The notes under the pieces were generated by a model, which saw only the letters and a program-made list of their open reading frames with translations, did not search any database and was not told where the DNA came from. The translations under genes were made by a program, and so were the position numbers. From assembly GCF_000350225.1 (NCBI RefSeq), contig NW_005178895.1:124001-188000 (forward strand): DNA of 64,000 nt, written 5' to 3'. Source of the DNA: Chondrus crispus (lineage: Eukaryota; Rhodophyta; Florideophyceae; Gigartinales; Gigartinaceae). Positions within the stretch are counted from its first letter, which is position 1. Every line of letters begins with the position of its first letter. Shown piece by piece: positions 28,210 through 39,474 of this stretch.

Positions 28210-28638
28210 ATGTCCACCGCCGCCTCCAAGCGCGGCCGCCGCCCCGTCTACACCATGCACGACCCGGCCGCAGCCGCCGCCCCTGCCGATCCCACCGCCC
28301 CCTCTAACTCCCGCCGCGGCCGGCACATCACGCCGCAGCCACCCATGCCCGTCGCCCCGGCCGACGGCCCCGCCTACGAGGCGCCCACGGCCACACGCGT
28401 CTCGCGCACGGTCGGGCGCATCGCCGCGGCGGCCGTCATCTCGGCATCTCAGCGGAACCTGCCGCGCCCGCCGTCGACGCTCGAGCCGTTGCCATCGCAC
28501 CAGAGACTGCCCTATAACTATGAAGTGTGCGGCACATGCAGCACATCTGAGATCGGATCTTGTCTTGAGCACAACATTTGGCACTTTAAATTCAACGTAA
28601 TGTATAGAGGCTTTACCCTTCTAACCAATTTCCATTAA
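28210..28638 (+). CDS. Hypothetical Ala/Pro/Arg-rich protein, probably truncated
   Basis: The ATG at 28210 starts 142 codons. The first ~100 are GC-rich and rich in Ala, Pro and Arg (MSTAASKRGRRPVYTMHDP at the start), then composition drops to AT-rich near 28510 for the last ~40 codons. The break suggests that a GC-rich first exon or gene start was cut by other DNA and the tail is not native. Family not recognised. Confidence 0.3.
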   Translation: MSTAASKRGRRPVYTMHDPAAAAAPADPTAPSNSRRGRHITPQPPMPVAPADGPAYEAPTATRVSRTVGRIAAAAVISASQRNLPRPPSTLEPLPSHQRLPYNYEVCGTCSTSEIGSCLEHNIWHFKFNVMYRGFTLLTNFH

Positions 28639-28703
28639 CTCGAAATTAGTACAGGAGAACACAACATATTAGTCTGTTCTTTTCGGTAGGGGTGGCTGTT
28701 CAC

Positions 28704-28785
28704 AGCAGCGTTCTGACGACGTTGCGCAGCAACGTTTATACTAATCCAGAGCAGCGTTCTGACCACGTGGCGCAGCAACGTTTAT
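28704..28785. repeat. 46-bp-period direct repeat with inner hairpins
   Basis: Two 36-bp near-identical units (28704-28739, 28750-28785). Each contains a GCGCAGCAACGTTTAT end; the first carries the perfect inverted repeat ACGTTGC-GCA-GCAACGT. Confidence 0.7.
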
Positions 28786-29159
28786 GAAGCTCATCAGAAA
28801 TTATAATGTTAATCAGTGGTACGCAAAAGTAAAGCACGAAAACAAGGTTGGAAATTGATACGAATGTTATGTTGAATCAGAATATAAATATTTGGGGTCA
28901 AAAATAATGTACAAATACGATGGTGGGGACCACTGATTTTCAGTGATCCTGTGTATTCTGACCACGTAGTGCGGATGGGGCAGAGGGCACTGTGCCAGAA
29001 GAGGATGTCGCTGATTATGAGGAGGAAGGGGACCCGTGAGAATGAGGACATGGCAGCTCAGAAGGGCTGCTGAGTGATCCACGTTATTCGATAGAAGAAT
29101 AAACTGAACTCTTGCTTCCTCCTTCTGACGTGCGTAGAATACGGACCCCTAACACGCCC
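28786..29159. other. No gene seen
   Basis: AT-rich; no supported frame. Confidence 0.3.
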
Positions 29160-30170
29160 TCGCGCGGTGATCTGCCTTGTTGGACAGTGGACCAAGTTCA
29201 CCAGCACCCTTTTTCCGAATGGAGGACCGTTCGCTGGGCCACCCAGGGCCCGTCAAGCGATGAAGCGAAAACATCCCCCTTCTGAGGGGGATGGGACCGG
29301 CACTCCTTAGGAGGCAACGCAATACCTCTTTCGACGAGGGAGAATACCTCCCACCACCGGGGGGATCTGACTGAGAACGACCGAAGGCCAGGCGTGCCCT
29401 CTTCATGAGCGGACAATGGTCCTCTCCCCCCGGGGTGAAGAGGTATGCCCCTGCCAAGAGGCGGAGGGCGACCCCTTCAAACGAGTATACAGCCCCCTCC
29501 TCAAGTGAGGGGACCGATCATGACTTCCGGCGGGAAGTACCTAGCTGAACGAGTAGAAACACTCCCCTCTACGATTTGGGGAGGGGGAGAAAAGTTTCTC
29601 CGTCTTGGGGTCTGAGAAGGCCCTCGTCGGACACGCGACACGTTTCCCCAACCCAAGCGAGGGTAATGAAAACGCGGTGAAGCGGAGTGGACGACCTCGT
29701 TAACGAGTAGAGCCCGTACCCACAGTACAGAAATGAGGTACTGACTACGTTATATACAACGGGGAGGGCCCTCGTCAACGAACTGGAATTTTCCCCACGC
29801 TGGTAGGGCGGGAACATAAACTCGTCGCCGAGTCTAGAAATTCCTTTTTCGTTGAGTGGTGGGTCAACACGCTTGACGGCGGGAGTGACCTCGTTAAACG
29901 AGCGATACAACTATCCTGCGCCGGAAATAAAGGGAAGAATTGTCACGCCAAGAGGCGGAGATGACCTCCTCAGGCCAGTAAGGAACTCTCCTCTACTAAG
30001 TGAGGGGCTGAACTCGCCTTCTGGCGGAAGGGACCTTGTCACCTGAGGAGGATCATTATTCACTATACGAACGGGGGTACTCATCACGCTATAACAGCAG
30101 AGAGACCTCGTTAACCAGTACGGTAAATTATCCCACCCCTGTGCAAGGGGGAATGACACGCCGGGGGGCG
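29160..30170. repeat. Degenerate array of hairpin units, about 75-80 bp apart
   Basis: Around ten times the sequence returns to the theme (A)CCTCGTTAACGAG or a variant, e.g. near 29470, 29549, 29695, 29770, 29890, 29966 and 30106. Most intervals are ~75-80 bp or about 1.5-2 times that. Between them are C/G hairpins such as CCCCCT..AGGGGG, CCCCTC..GAGGGG and CCGGCGGG or GCCTTCTGGCGG. The arms differ in sequence but keep pairing in several units, which suggests compensatory change. No coding potential is evident. It lies just left of the gypsy integrase remnant and may be its 3' region or an independent satellite or RNA. Confidence 0.45.
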
Positions 30171-30795
30171 GAGCATGTTACAACCGTAGGGTAGCTAAAC
30201 CGGACGCGAAAAAGGACAGGCTGTACCTAAAATGAGGGAGCCTGGGGGACCGCTGCACTGGAGCGTCGGGTAGAATAATCCGGAACGGTAGGAAGCACTG
30301 GACAACGGAGGTAAACCGCACTGGACACAGGCAGGCGTCCTGGGGTGTAGAGCAGTACGACCGGTGGCGAGCTGGAAACCTGAAGGACTTATTTAACCGT
30401 ACGGAGAAAGAACTGGGGTAGGAAGTGAGGGGAGGTGTGCTCCCCTCGCTTTACCTCAAGCCCAGTGCCCCCTATCATATACCCCCTAGTTGGGCGGTGG
30501 CACCGAACGGGCTACAGTATCTGTACATACTGTGGCCAGCTTAGTGTACCTTACAGTAACTCGAAATTAACTACTGTACTAACCCCCGATCTGTTGCGCA
30601 CCACGTGTACACAGGTACTAACTGGTGCCACTAACTACACGTGGTCGCCCACGTAGCCACTCAGCCACGTGCTGCCGACGTGTCCACCGTATCGGTTACA
30701 CCTTAGTACTGTACTCTGGCGTTGTCCCGTCGCGCCCGCCTAGTACGGTAGCGCCACATGGCAATTGTACTACAGACCCTTCTTCTTAAATGAAG
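30171..30795. other. Non-coding, CACGTG-rich
   Basis: No gene. At 30598-30690 the sequence is dense in CCACGTG, TACACGTGG and GCCACGTGC, as in the old LTR family. Confidence 0.35.
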
Positions 30796-32183
30796 TTACG
30801 TCCTCGTGCCGATCGATAACGGGCAGGGGACCTCTTCTTCAAGCCGTCGCGACCTCTCCGTCCGGACAATTACTCCGGATGAGCCGATGTCGCCGCTCCG
30901 ATCAGGCTGCGAGGCGCTCCTTCCCCCGGCTAGATCCCGGTCGCCCGCCGCATACTGGGTCTCTCGCACGGCTTTGCCGTACTGAAATTTACCACGCACA
31001 CGCTCCTTCATTGCTTTGCTCAACAACTTCTTGTGCGAAAGGAAAAGTGTTTCAGGCAGGACATCGGGCTCATCATCTGCCTGCCCCAGGTCAACTTCGC
31101 TCCATGCTTCGAACGCCTCAATTCCAAACATTGCCTCGAATGGAGTCATGCCAGTTGATGTTTGGACGCTATTGTTGTACCGTAGGCACGCTAAACCGAC
31201 GTGCTCGCCCCAGTCGGTTTTCCAGAGGTCATGAAGCTAGAAAGATCCCTGGATACAGTTCGGTTCCACTTTTCAACCGATCCGTTGGCTTGAGGATGCC
31301 ACGAGTAGCTCTGCATTCGCCCAACTCCCAGCTTTTCCCTAAGGCACTCGACTGCCTTGCTGACGAGGTTGGTCCCACCGTCCGACATCAACTTTTCCAT
31401 CCGTTCAAATATTGAAATCCATTCATCCAATAAAAGCTTTGCTACAGTCTCCCCCTTCTCATCAAGGATCGACACCGCCCGTACAAAACGCGCAAACACA
31501 TTGCTCATACCTAGTATCATGATATTCTCTGACTCCGTGCGTGGTGTGACAGTTTGCCCATGAATAGCAACCCGCTCGCAGCATCACTTCAGAAGAACGA
31601 TCTCTAACTTCGCTTACCTCTGCGGCTGCTCTTCCTGCGACACGGCGCATCGCATGTAGTTCTTCACGAGCTCCACAACGTCGGTGACCATCACCTTCCA
31701 CCAGTACCTCCTGCGCAATTTCGCAATTATGCGGGCCACCTTGTAGTGCCCCTGCAGTCTTGAGGCGTGAACAGACTCAATACAGACGTTTTCAGCGATT
31801 TCGGAACCACAAAGAGCAGATTGCTGCCCTTTTGCACCCGCAACAAGCCATCTTCATCCACGAATTTCGCTATATCTCCGGACGCAATTTGTTCGAGATT
31901 TCCACATTCTTCCTCCTGTGCCGCACGTAGCTCATCCGCTGATGGTCCGCTCGCGAATGCGCTGACTTCGGCAATTGCGGAGACTCGTTCTGATCGCATG
32001 GCCTCCAACACGGCAGCCACTCGCTCCTCTTCTTCGGCTTCCGCCATTTCTTCCAGGCGATCGGCGCCGAGCGGATTGTGGCCGCGTTGGCACAACGATT
32101 TCGGGACGGCGTCACGACAAAGCGTATCTGGTGCCACCAGCTCTTTTCCGGTACTTCATGAACTTGCTTGTAAAAGAGACGGG
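30796..32183 (-). pseudogene. pol: Ty3/gypsy pol remnant (RNase H end and integrase)
   Basis: Minus-strand pieces of a gypsy pol distinct from the one at 39475. In transcription order: the RNase H tail with APDTLCRDAV, an H2C2 spacer region, then an integrase core with KLMSDGGTNLV and SYSWHPQANGSVEKWNR (second Asp and Glu of the triad), and finally MTPFEAMFGIEAF of the integrase C-terminus. Frame changes near 31250 and 31520-31730 and internal stops break it. The first Asp region is not clear. Its upstream part is cut at 32183/32184, where the old LTR begins. Confidence 0.75.
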
Positions 32184-32861
32184 TGTCGTGCACTGAGGGG
32201 GAAAGGTGGGATCCCCCTCTGGCGGAGCGCGCCCGTTCGGGGACGTGTGTAGGGGATTCGGGAGACCATCCGTAAAGGAACCGGTACGGGGCCGGGCGCG
32301 AAAAGCAGTAGGGAATTAGAGGGGTAAAAAGGAATCGAACGACACTCCCAGGAGGGGCGGAGCTGTAGGGACAGGTGTCGCGCGGAGGGCATGGTGTAGC
32401 GGGACGACGCGCGCGGTAGAGATAGCTGGGAGTCGGGACGTAGATGGCTCGCAGGGTTCCGTCGTAGGACGGGGACCGACGCGAGGCTACGACTCCGTTC
32501 CAGAAACCCGAGTTGTAGACCCAAAGCTTCATGAGGATTTACTTAGGGTCGGACGTCGACTATATAGGAGTCGACGTCGCGATATAATAATAATAATACT
32601 AATACTCATTAAATTAAGAGGGGCACCACACCCGTGACACGTAGTGGTGGGCCACGGGTACACGTGGTTAATGGCACGCATAAACGTGAGGTATAACACG
32701 GGTACAAGTGGGTAGAACTGTCAGTACTTCGACAGGGCTCCATGGAGCTTACACCCAGACAGGAGCGAGGGGTTTGGATACACGGTTACACGTGGTATAC
32801 ATCTCACTTATGATAGTGAGGCATTCCGCGTGTGCTACAGTACAGCACCGCGATTACGCGG
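32184..32861 (-). repeat. Old-family LTR, copy C, left part (split by the 14.5-kb element)
   Basis: Begins TGTCGTGCACTGA like copy A and aligns along 1935-2483. It stops at 32861, where the gypsy element is inserted, and its last 18-23 bp continue at 47399-47421. A TATA-centred palindrome lies at 32552-32578 and CACGTG-rich repeats at about 32630-32700. Confidence 0.6.
32857..32861. repeat. Target-site duplication CGCGG, left
   Basis: CGCGG before the 3' LTR equals CGCGG at 47399-47403. The uninterrupted site in copy A at about 2477-2492 (GATTGAGCGGGGCGGTCAG) confirms the insertion point. Confidence 0.9.
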
Positions 32862-33903
32862 TGTAGTGCAATGTGCCTGGTGGGCCGCAAACACAGTCCG
32901 ACGGTCAAACAAAAAGAAGTAAACAACAACAGCAACAAACACTGCCGATGGCACGCGCTACGGAGCGTTCGAGACTCCCTTTCCCCTTGTGTGGGCTTGC
33001 GGCCCACGGTAGCTCAACTCCGACGGGGGGGTAAGGAAAGATACCCGGCCCGGGAGGATAATGGTGGTAGAGACTTGTGAAGACTTGAGTGCTCGACGAG
33101 TGCGGGTTGGGCTTGTCTACGAGAATGTAACCGCGGTTCGCCGGGTTGTAAGGCCAATGCTCGGCGAGCGTCTTCAGCACCTTGGGTATAATTCAAGGTC
33201 TTCGAGGGGGGCTTGTTCAGCACTACCCGACGGGATTGTAACCGTGTAGCAACGCTACTACCGACGTGTTGCCCGATGGCTAAAAACACCCTCACCAGCG
33301 CGATCGCAATCGCGGTAGGTGGTACCAACTCTGTCTTATACAGTAAGACATTCGACGGAAGCGTCGTCGCAACAGCCTGTCCGGGGAAGGTGGGTTGGTC
33401 GTGTCCGTACACAACGTGTTGCCCGATGGCCAAAACACCTACACCGGATCGGTCGCAACCAACTCCAGTGGAACCAACATAATTAAGGGAAAAATAGAGG
33501 TAGAGATAGAAAAGAATAGGGCAATAAAGGAAAAAGAAAAGGGAACCTCCGAGCGCAAAGGATGCCGTAGGCTTAGGTAAAAGGGAGCGTCTTGGTAGAG
33601 ACGGACGTCGACCAAGGCGACATTCAACTCTGGCAACTCGGGTTACCTTTACTGACTCGGTGGTCAGAGAGCTAAGGTATATATCGCCCCGCCGGAGCCA
33701 CTACAGTAGCTCGCGGCGCTAGATCCTAGATCAAATCTAGTGTCAGCAAAATTAATGTCAACTAATTAACTAAATAAAATAAAATAATTAAAAATTAGAA
33801 CTGTGCAATTATTCACACGTGTGTCCCCCAACCCGGACTACTTTTCATATCCAATTATTTTCCTTTCTTTTCACCCCCCTTTTCAGGTGCGTATTGCACT
33901 ACA
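32862..33903 (-). repeat. 3' LTR of the gypsy element
   Basis: 1042 bp with perfect 10-bp inverted ends TGTAGTGCAA/TTGCACTACA. On the + strand a TATATA box lies at about 33680, pointing into the antisense ORF at 34027. A roughly 150-bp internal tandem duplication (around the words GTGTTGCCCGATGGC) is present. A patch at about 33378-33412 differs completely from the 5' LTR. Confidence 0.9.
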
Positions 33904-33916
33904 TATCCCCCTTCCG
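33904..33916 (-). other. Polypurine tract
   Basis: Minus strand GGAAGGGGGATA directly before the TG of the 3' LTR. The truncated copy has GGAGGGGGGATA at the same place (50171 on). Confidence 0.8.
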
Positions 33917-34026
33917 AGCGCTCTTGTACGCCGCTCCGCCATCGTATAATCTCCTCGCCGTTTCTCTCATAACCCTACACCGCCGCCTCTGGTAATCGGT
34001 GAAAGTGCAAGAGCAAGACGGGCCCC

Positions 34027-35979
34027 ATGTTTCCTTCATCCCCGAGCCACTCGAGTGGTGGTACCAAACGCAAGCGCCCCGGCGTGGGCTTTTCTTCCAC
34101 CTCCCACGACCCTCTAAGTCTTCCTTCCATCCCTCGATTACCCCCTGATTCCCAACATGCCGGCCCTGTTGGCCACATCGATTCCGATCCTAACGCTCCG
34201 TCCTCGCGTCGATACCCTGCTGCGTCGGAACTCCACGATAAGGCCATGCGCCTTAATCCTGAGCTTTTTGCTTCCGCTAAATGGTTCTCAGTGATCGGTG
34301 TATGCGCCTTCGATGACATTGCTTACTCGTTCGACGATGGCGCCGGTATGCTTCCAGGACAAATCCCCCTTCAAGCTATCCGGTCTTACGATTGGTTGGC
34401 TCGCATCGCCATTCCTCCCGCCATTCTGTGTCACACTCCGCCTCGCGGTCGTGCGGTGTTATCTACCCGCTTCATGACCGCTGTGTGTGACAGACTTGAG
34501 CTGCCATTGACGCAGGATCTCATCCCTGAGGAATTCGGTTGTGACACGTGGCAGTTTCGCACCGAGGGCGAGCGGTCTTACCTCGATAACATGCTGGCCT
34601 GGACCTCCGATAACCCTCCTCGTGAAGCTAACCGCCTTTGGTTCAACCAACGGACCGTCTCGGGCGCCGCTATGATGTGGACCAACGCCATAATTCTGCC
34701 TAATTTCCGACTTATCAAGCGGGGTACCATCCCCTTTTTCCAGCACACAGTGCGCTTCGAACGCCGTATTCGGTCTGACACGGGTTATTTTGTGGCCTAC
34801 CAGATGTTGGAGGCGCGTGAAATCTCGAGGTCCCATTACGCGAATCGTTATCAACGTATTCCGTCGTGGTGGAGCCAATTTGAGGTCTGCCAAGGCTTTT
34901 GGGCTGAGCTCGGCCCCGTGTACACGTATTACGGAAGGTATTTACGTGATCCTCGACACGGCCTTTGGGTAGTCTTCCTCACAGAGTGGTGTACCAAAGT
35001 GGCAGTGACCCTCCTGTGGGAGACCTGCGACTGCTGGAGGTTGTGGTACTTGCCTCCCCAGCTCATCAGCCTCATGCAACGCCTCGATTATTCGATTCCC
35101 CTGGGCGGTGCTGATGCAGACACCGAACTGCATTCTCTCCTCGATAAAATAGAGGAGGTCGATCGGGACTTGATACTGCGTCAAAATTCCTCTCGTTCCT
35201 TCGTCGGGCAACGCCCCTCCTTCTCTCCTGGTCGTGCTCATCGTGGTGCGGGGGACTACGCTTGGTTTAACCCCTGGACGGGATCGCAATGTTCTTGCGA
35301 CGAGGCGCGTCTGAGTCGACAGCATGGGAGTCAGACGCCCGTTCCGGTTGAATTACCCGTCTTCCTTGCGGATCCCCGCGAGCGCGACCTCTGTCCCCGG
35401 GAGCCGTTGCGTTCTCGCCCTGTGTTACTGGTCTCACCGACTTCACTTCCTGTCGATCCGGCCGACCCCACTCTCCCCGTGAATGCTTCGATAAGGGCGA
35501 CGAGAGCCCCTGAGTGTGAGGAGGTCATATCACCTTTGCAGTCTCATTCTCCTCCAGTGGCCAGGTGTCAACCTCTATCAGAGACGAGAGAGGCCCCCTC
35601 GTCATCTAGCTGGACTGACAGTCTGTCCGTGCGCGCAGCCCCAGAAAGGAAGGGAAATTCTTCGTCCCTTACCCCCTTGGATCCTCCTGCACCGTCTTCC
35701 TCTGTGCACGTCGCAGCTCGTCCCCCTTCTCCTGCGGCTGTTCCAGTTGCCGCCCCCTTGTCACCAATCGCCCACGCAGTCCAATCGACCAGGGGAGGTT
35801 TGACCTCCCCATCCTCTCCAGATGTCATCAAAAAGAACGACGGCGCCGCCAGCGTTTATCGCACATTGCTCCGTGCTCACGGAATAAACGAGGGGGCTCT
35901 TCGAGAAGCGTCCCTCGTTGACCTGCGCTTACTGGCGCAACATATCGCCTCACTTCCAAAGAAAAAGATCCTTCGATGA
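34027..35979 (+). CDS. Antisense ORF of the gypsy element, 650 aa, unknown family
   Basis: The ATG at 34027 lies 124 bp inside the 3' LTR, and the frame is open for 650 codons opposite to gag-pol. Residues ~85-355 form a Trp/Tyr/Arg-rich globular part with motifs SYDWLARI, FGCDTWQF, RFERRIRSDTGYFVAYQ, PSWWSQFE, VYTYYGRYLRDPRHG, TEWCTKVAVTLLWE and LWYLPP. Residues ~400-600 are Pro/Ser-rich and disordered-looking. A conserved tail (SVYRTLLRAHGINEGALR, then LRLLAQ) closes it. The globular motifs recur in the diverged copy at 47727-48503 and partly at 2811-3246; the tail recurs at 51130-51291. There is no signal peptide, membrane segment or known enzyme motif. A promoter could be the TATATA at ~33680 in the LTR. 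An open frame beside broken gag-pol suggests that it is young, or kept in place. A chance frame is unlikely given protein-level conservation between families. Confidence 0.7.
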   Translation: MFPSSPSHSSGGTKRKRPGVGFSSTSHDPLSLPSIPRLPPDSQHAGPVGHIDSDPNAPSSRRYPAASELHDKAMRLNPELFASAKWFSVIGVCAFDDIAYSFDDGAGMLPGQIPLQAIRSYDWLARIAIPPAILCHTPPRGRAVLSTRFMTAVCDRLELPLTQDLIPEEFGCDTWQFRTEGERSYLDNMLAWTSDNPPREANRLWFNQRTVSGAAMMWTNAIILPNFRLIKRGTIPFFQHTVRFERRIRSDTGYFVAYQMLEAREISRSHYANRYQRIPSWWSQFEVCQGFWAELGPVYTYYGRYLRDPRHGLWVVFLTEWCTKVAVTLLWETCDCWRLWYLPPQLISLMQRLDYSIPLGGADADTELHSLLDKIEEVDRDLILRQNSSRSFVGQRPSFSPGRAHRGAGDYAWFNPWTGSQCSCDEARLSRQHGSQTPVPVELPVFLADPRERDLCPREPLRSRPVLLVSPTSLPVDPADPTLPVNASIRATRAPECEEVISPLQSHSPPVARCQPLSETREAPSSSSWTDSLSVRAAPERKGNSSSLTPLDPPAPSSSVHVAARPPSPAAVPVAAPLSPIAHAVQSTRGGLTSPSSPDVIKKNDGAASVYRTLLRAHGINEGALREASLVDLRLLAQHIASLPKKKILR

Positions 35980-38900
35980 ATTGTCCCATTGACCCATTGC
36001 CGATGGTAGCGTCCTGCCGATCCATGTTCGGATCATTGTCCTCTGAGAGTGTCGTCTCATCGTCGACACTTCCCTTCGTCCCACCGAAAATAAATTGCAT
36101 TTCCGTCTCCTATCAACTTGCTCCTCTTTTTCATACGCCCCATCGACGCGGTCGCATCTTCTTCTCTCCACTTTCCTTCTCTTTTCCTCGTTACTGTCTC
36201 CCATCTCTTATCCATTTTCCGTGCACCCCTGCTACTGCAGTTGCACATCCCCGATTACCTTCTCTTTTCCTTTGCTAATCCACGAGACCGCCGGCTGAAG
36301 AGTCATGCCCTCTCTCTTTTTTCAGTGATCGGCCCACGGACCTCTCACTGCCTTCCGAAATGCCCCCACCTTCATTACCCTTCAGGCTTTCTCGATGTCT
36401 ATTTTCACGCCTTCGCCAGAAAATATCCCATCTCTCAAACACGTGATTACCTCCTCTGGGGCCTCCCGATGGTTGAACGATCCCGATCCATCCCTGTCCT
36501 GACTTCATTGACGTCTGCACACAATTATCATGTAAAATATTCGGAGTCGAGGGACTGGTAACTTCCCTACGCCTCTGTGCTTCTGCTTTTGGGCGGTAGT
36601 CACACATACAATTTTGTATGGCCCTCCACGTAGTTGAAACTCGATCCAAATTTCCTTTCCTTCCTTTTTCGCTGTACGGGTAGTACCCGAAGTCCTTGTA
36701 GGTCTTCTGCAATGACCTTTCCCTTCGTCCAGCTTGTTTTTGAACGTCCCTTGTTCATGATGACAACGTCATATTGTCCGCATGGCTCCTTTGGTGAGGC
36801 TCATGATTGGTAAATTTGGTAAACCGCGGAGGTTTGGTATATGACAATAATTAAATGAATACTGGTCTTTTCCACAGTCTAGCTCCCAGTTGAGCTCATC
36901 GATGTGATCGGTAACACAATTTTGAGTTGCAGTCGGATGTCCCTCTTCGCCTTCTCATAAGCATCGCGCGGCGAGGTCCTGGTGGGGTGTCAAGGGAAAG
37001 GCTCGAGGTCTTCGTAGAACGTTTCCGTTTGTGTTCGCCATTTGGTCGCGGTTGGCGAAATCCTCTTCTTCACCGACAGTGAATTGTCGCGTGCGACAGT
37101 CCCCTCTGTTCTCTCCGGGTCGAAGTTCCCTTCCAATCTCTCCGGTGAAGAACCAAGGTAACTGGAAAATCTTCCCCCCAAATGTAATAGCAGTGTACGA
37201 ACTATTCCTTTTTGGGCTCGTCGGGGCGATCTTCAGGCCCCTTTCGTACGATCACGTTGAATTCTCCTGGCTCGGCGAGTCGTTCGGCGTGTGATAAACG
37301 TTCATGAGCGGCAGGGTAGCTTTTGAGTCGCCTCTGACGATCGTGTGAAACGGCGAGCTAGCAAGCCCTTTGAATGTCGGATCCTAAGGGACGAGTCCCT
37401 TGGCTGTCCGTCTGGCTGTCAACATAGGCGCAGATCATGCGGATATGTGAATCACATCCGGCATTCCACATCTGCTCACGCAACACTTGTCCTTTGCCCG
37501 TTTTCACAAAAATCCTCATAAATATTTTCGTCAAGTTAATTTAGACGGGGAGGCGGATCACTGATCCAAACGTCATCTCGCGTGCGCACGGCGGCGCGTG
37601 ATTGCGTCCTAGGAGGTTAGTCTGAGACTGCAGTAAATTTTCCATTCTGTGGCGCGGCAGCGTCTCATTCAAGTGAGGGAGTCCCAGGCAGAATCGCCTA
37701 AGTCATTTCATTTCAGTTGTTCTCATTCGGTGTCATCCACTTCCTCTCGAGTTGCCTTGCTCGTGTGCACCTGCACATCAACTGCATATGTTCCGCACCT
37801 TCCCTCTTGAGTTAAAGGTCACCTGCGCGGCAGTGAACAAGGTTGGGCGGTGTACATTCTCCTTAGTCTTCCTCGCGCCTACGCAACTTTTTTCCTTTGT
37901 ACCATATCGCGATTAACTACGTATGCGTTCCGTTCCTAGCGTGCCGATGCGTTTCAGACTTTGATTCTTAACTTCCTTGACAACGCCAGCCCCTATATGT
38001 CGATAAAAAGATTGCGACGGACGCATCCGGTCTCGGTGAGAGCTGTTGCCCTTGGTACCAATTACCACAGAATGCGATCCTCGTTTTCCGCATGCGATCG
38101 CCTATTACAGAACCCTGGCCTTATCCTGTGTACCTCTTGGTCTACGGTTCCGAACCGTGAGTGCTCACTGAAAACAGGCGTGGGGGCTTTCCTCTTCACG
38201 GCGCTTCGCGTACTTCATCGATTATCACTTCCGTCTTCCTCTGGCGTTTGCGAGTTTCCCTTCTCCGTCTCTCTACGCGAATCTTCGTTCCCTGTTTGGC
38301 GAGTGCCCTCCCCCTTTCTTTTTCACAATGGCACGGTTCGTGCGTCCGAGTCGGAATCTCGACCCTCATTCGTCCTCCTGATCGTGGGGAGTCCCCAATT
38401 TCCTTCACCATCGTCCTTTCTCCAACCGATTACAACGTATGCTCCCCCTTCATTTGTCGCCCTGTCCCCTCCTCCTCTTCTCCTTTTCGCTACTTTCTAA
38501 ATTCTAAGTAATGTTTCATCTTGTCACTACGAACGAGGGTCCCCTTTTTTTCTTTGTTGTAACTTATTGAAAACGTTCACCTTTCCTCGTTGGTTGGCTG
38601 TTACCAGGCATCTGACTTGACCGACGCCGCTTCATTTCGGGATGCGAATTGTTACTGACGACTGGCCATGCTGTTGGAAAGTGCGTATGGGTATGCAAGC
38701 CGTTCTCTCCATCCCCTGTTGAACTCGCTTGTCGCAACACCTGGGCTCGCCATGTCGTCGGCATCGTGGCCCGGGCTTCTCCTCTCCCTTAGGGTTTCTC
38801 TCTTCCCTGTAGGTCTTCCGAACTTTTGTTTCGAGGACTGCGTCCTCGGCACCAAAAAAAGAAAAAGTAAACAAAATAGAAACGAAAGCGGGGTTATCCT

Positions 38901-39474
38901 GATGAACGCATAAGTAGGTCTCTCGTGATAAAATGCGTTCGCGCTTGCGTCAGTCGCGACAGGCTGATCAAAAATGACGATAAACTGAACTAAGTCCCCT
39001 CAGGCTCCTGATCAACCTCGTTCCTCCCTGTGGTCGTGTTTCCCCTGGTCATCGCGTTAGTGGAGTGACGTAGTCGAAGTACGATCATTAGTGAAAACAG
39101 GGCAGCCGCCGGCGTGGACAGCGTCGTGAGAGCAGATTCTCATTTTGAGCATAACTTCGGTCTCCGAGTTCTCTTCTGTCCCTCGGGATCTCCTCCAACT
39201 ACCTGCGCGATACTGTCTTCCTGACCGGCATATTGAATTTAGTAACTGGGCGTCCTTGAGCAACAAAAAGAAAAGAAGAAAACCACTCGCTCTCCGTCTC
39301 GGCTTGACACACAGCGTAAATAAATTGACTATGATCGGCGGGTCGCTAATCTTCTTCGATCGTGTTCGCTCGAGGGTCGTCGACATTCCCCACTTCTCAA
39401 CGACGCGGCATGCATCGCTTCCTCAACTTCTGACTTCTTTGCTGGCTCTGCTCTGCATTCTTTCTTGACAACAG
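35980..39474. other. 3.5-kb internal non-coding region of the gypsy element
   Basis: No frame with family signals on either strand. T/C-rich on the + strand with many short frames. The first ~35 bp after the antisense ORF are also kept in the truncated copy (to 51335). This long segment between pol and the 3' LTR is a large part of the element's unusual size. Confidence 0.5.

Noticed and set aside
33213-33580. Open frames in the gypsy LTR (repeated around 46708-46893 and 49572-49862) with a recurring VLPDG-like word
   Set aside because: They arise from the internal LTR duplication and are broken differently in each copy.
32862-36020. A small + strand element made of the 32862 LTR and the 34027 ORF only
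   Set aside because: Purine tract, primer sites, matching LTR at 46351 and the CGCGG duplication show that the LTR is the 3' end of a 14.5-kb minus-strand element.
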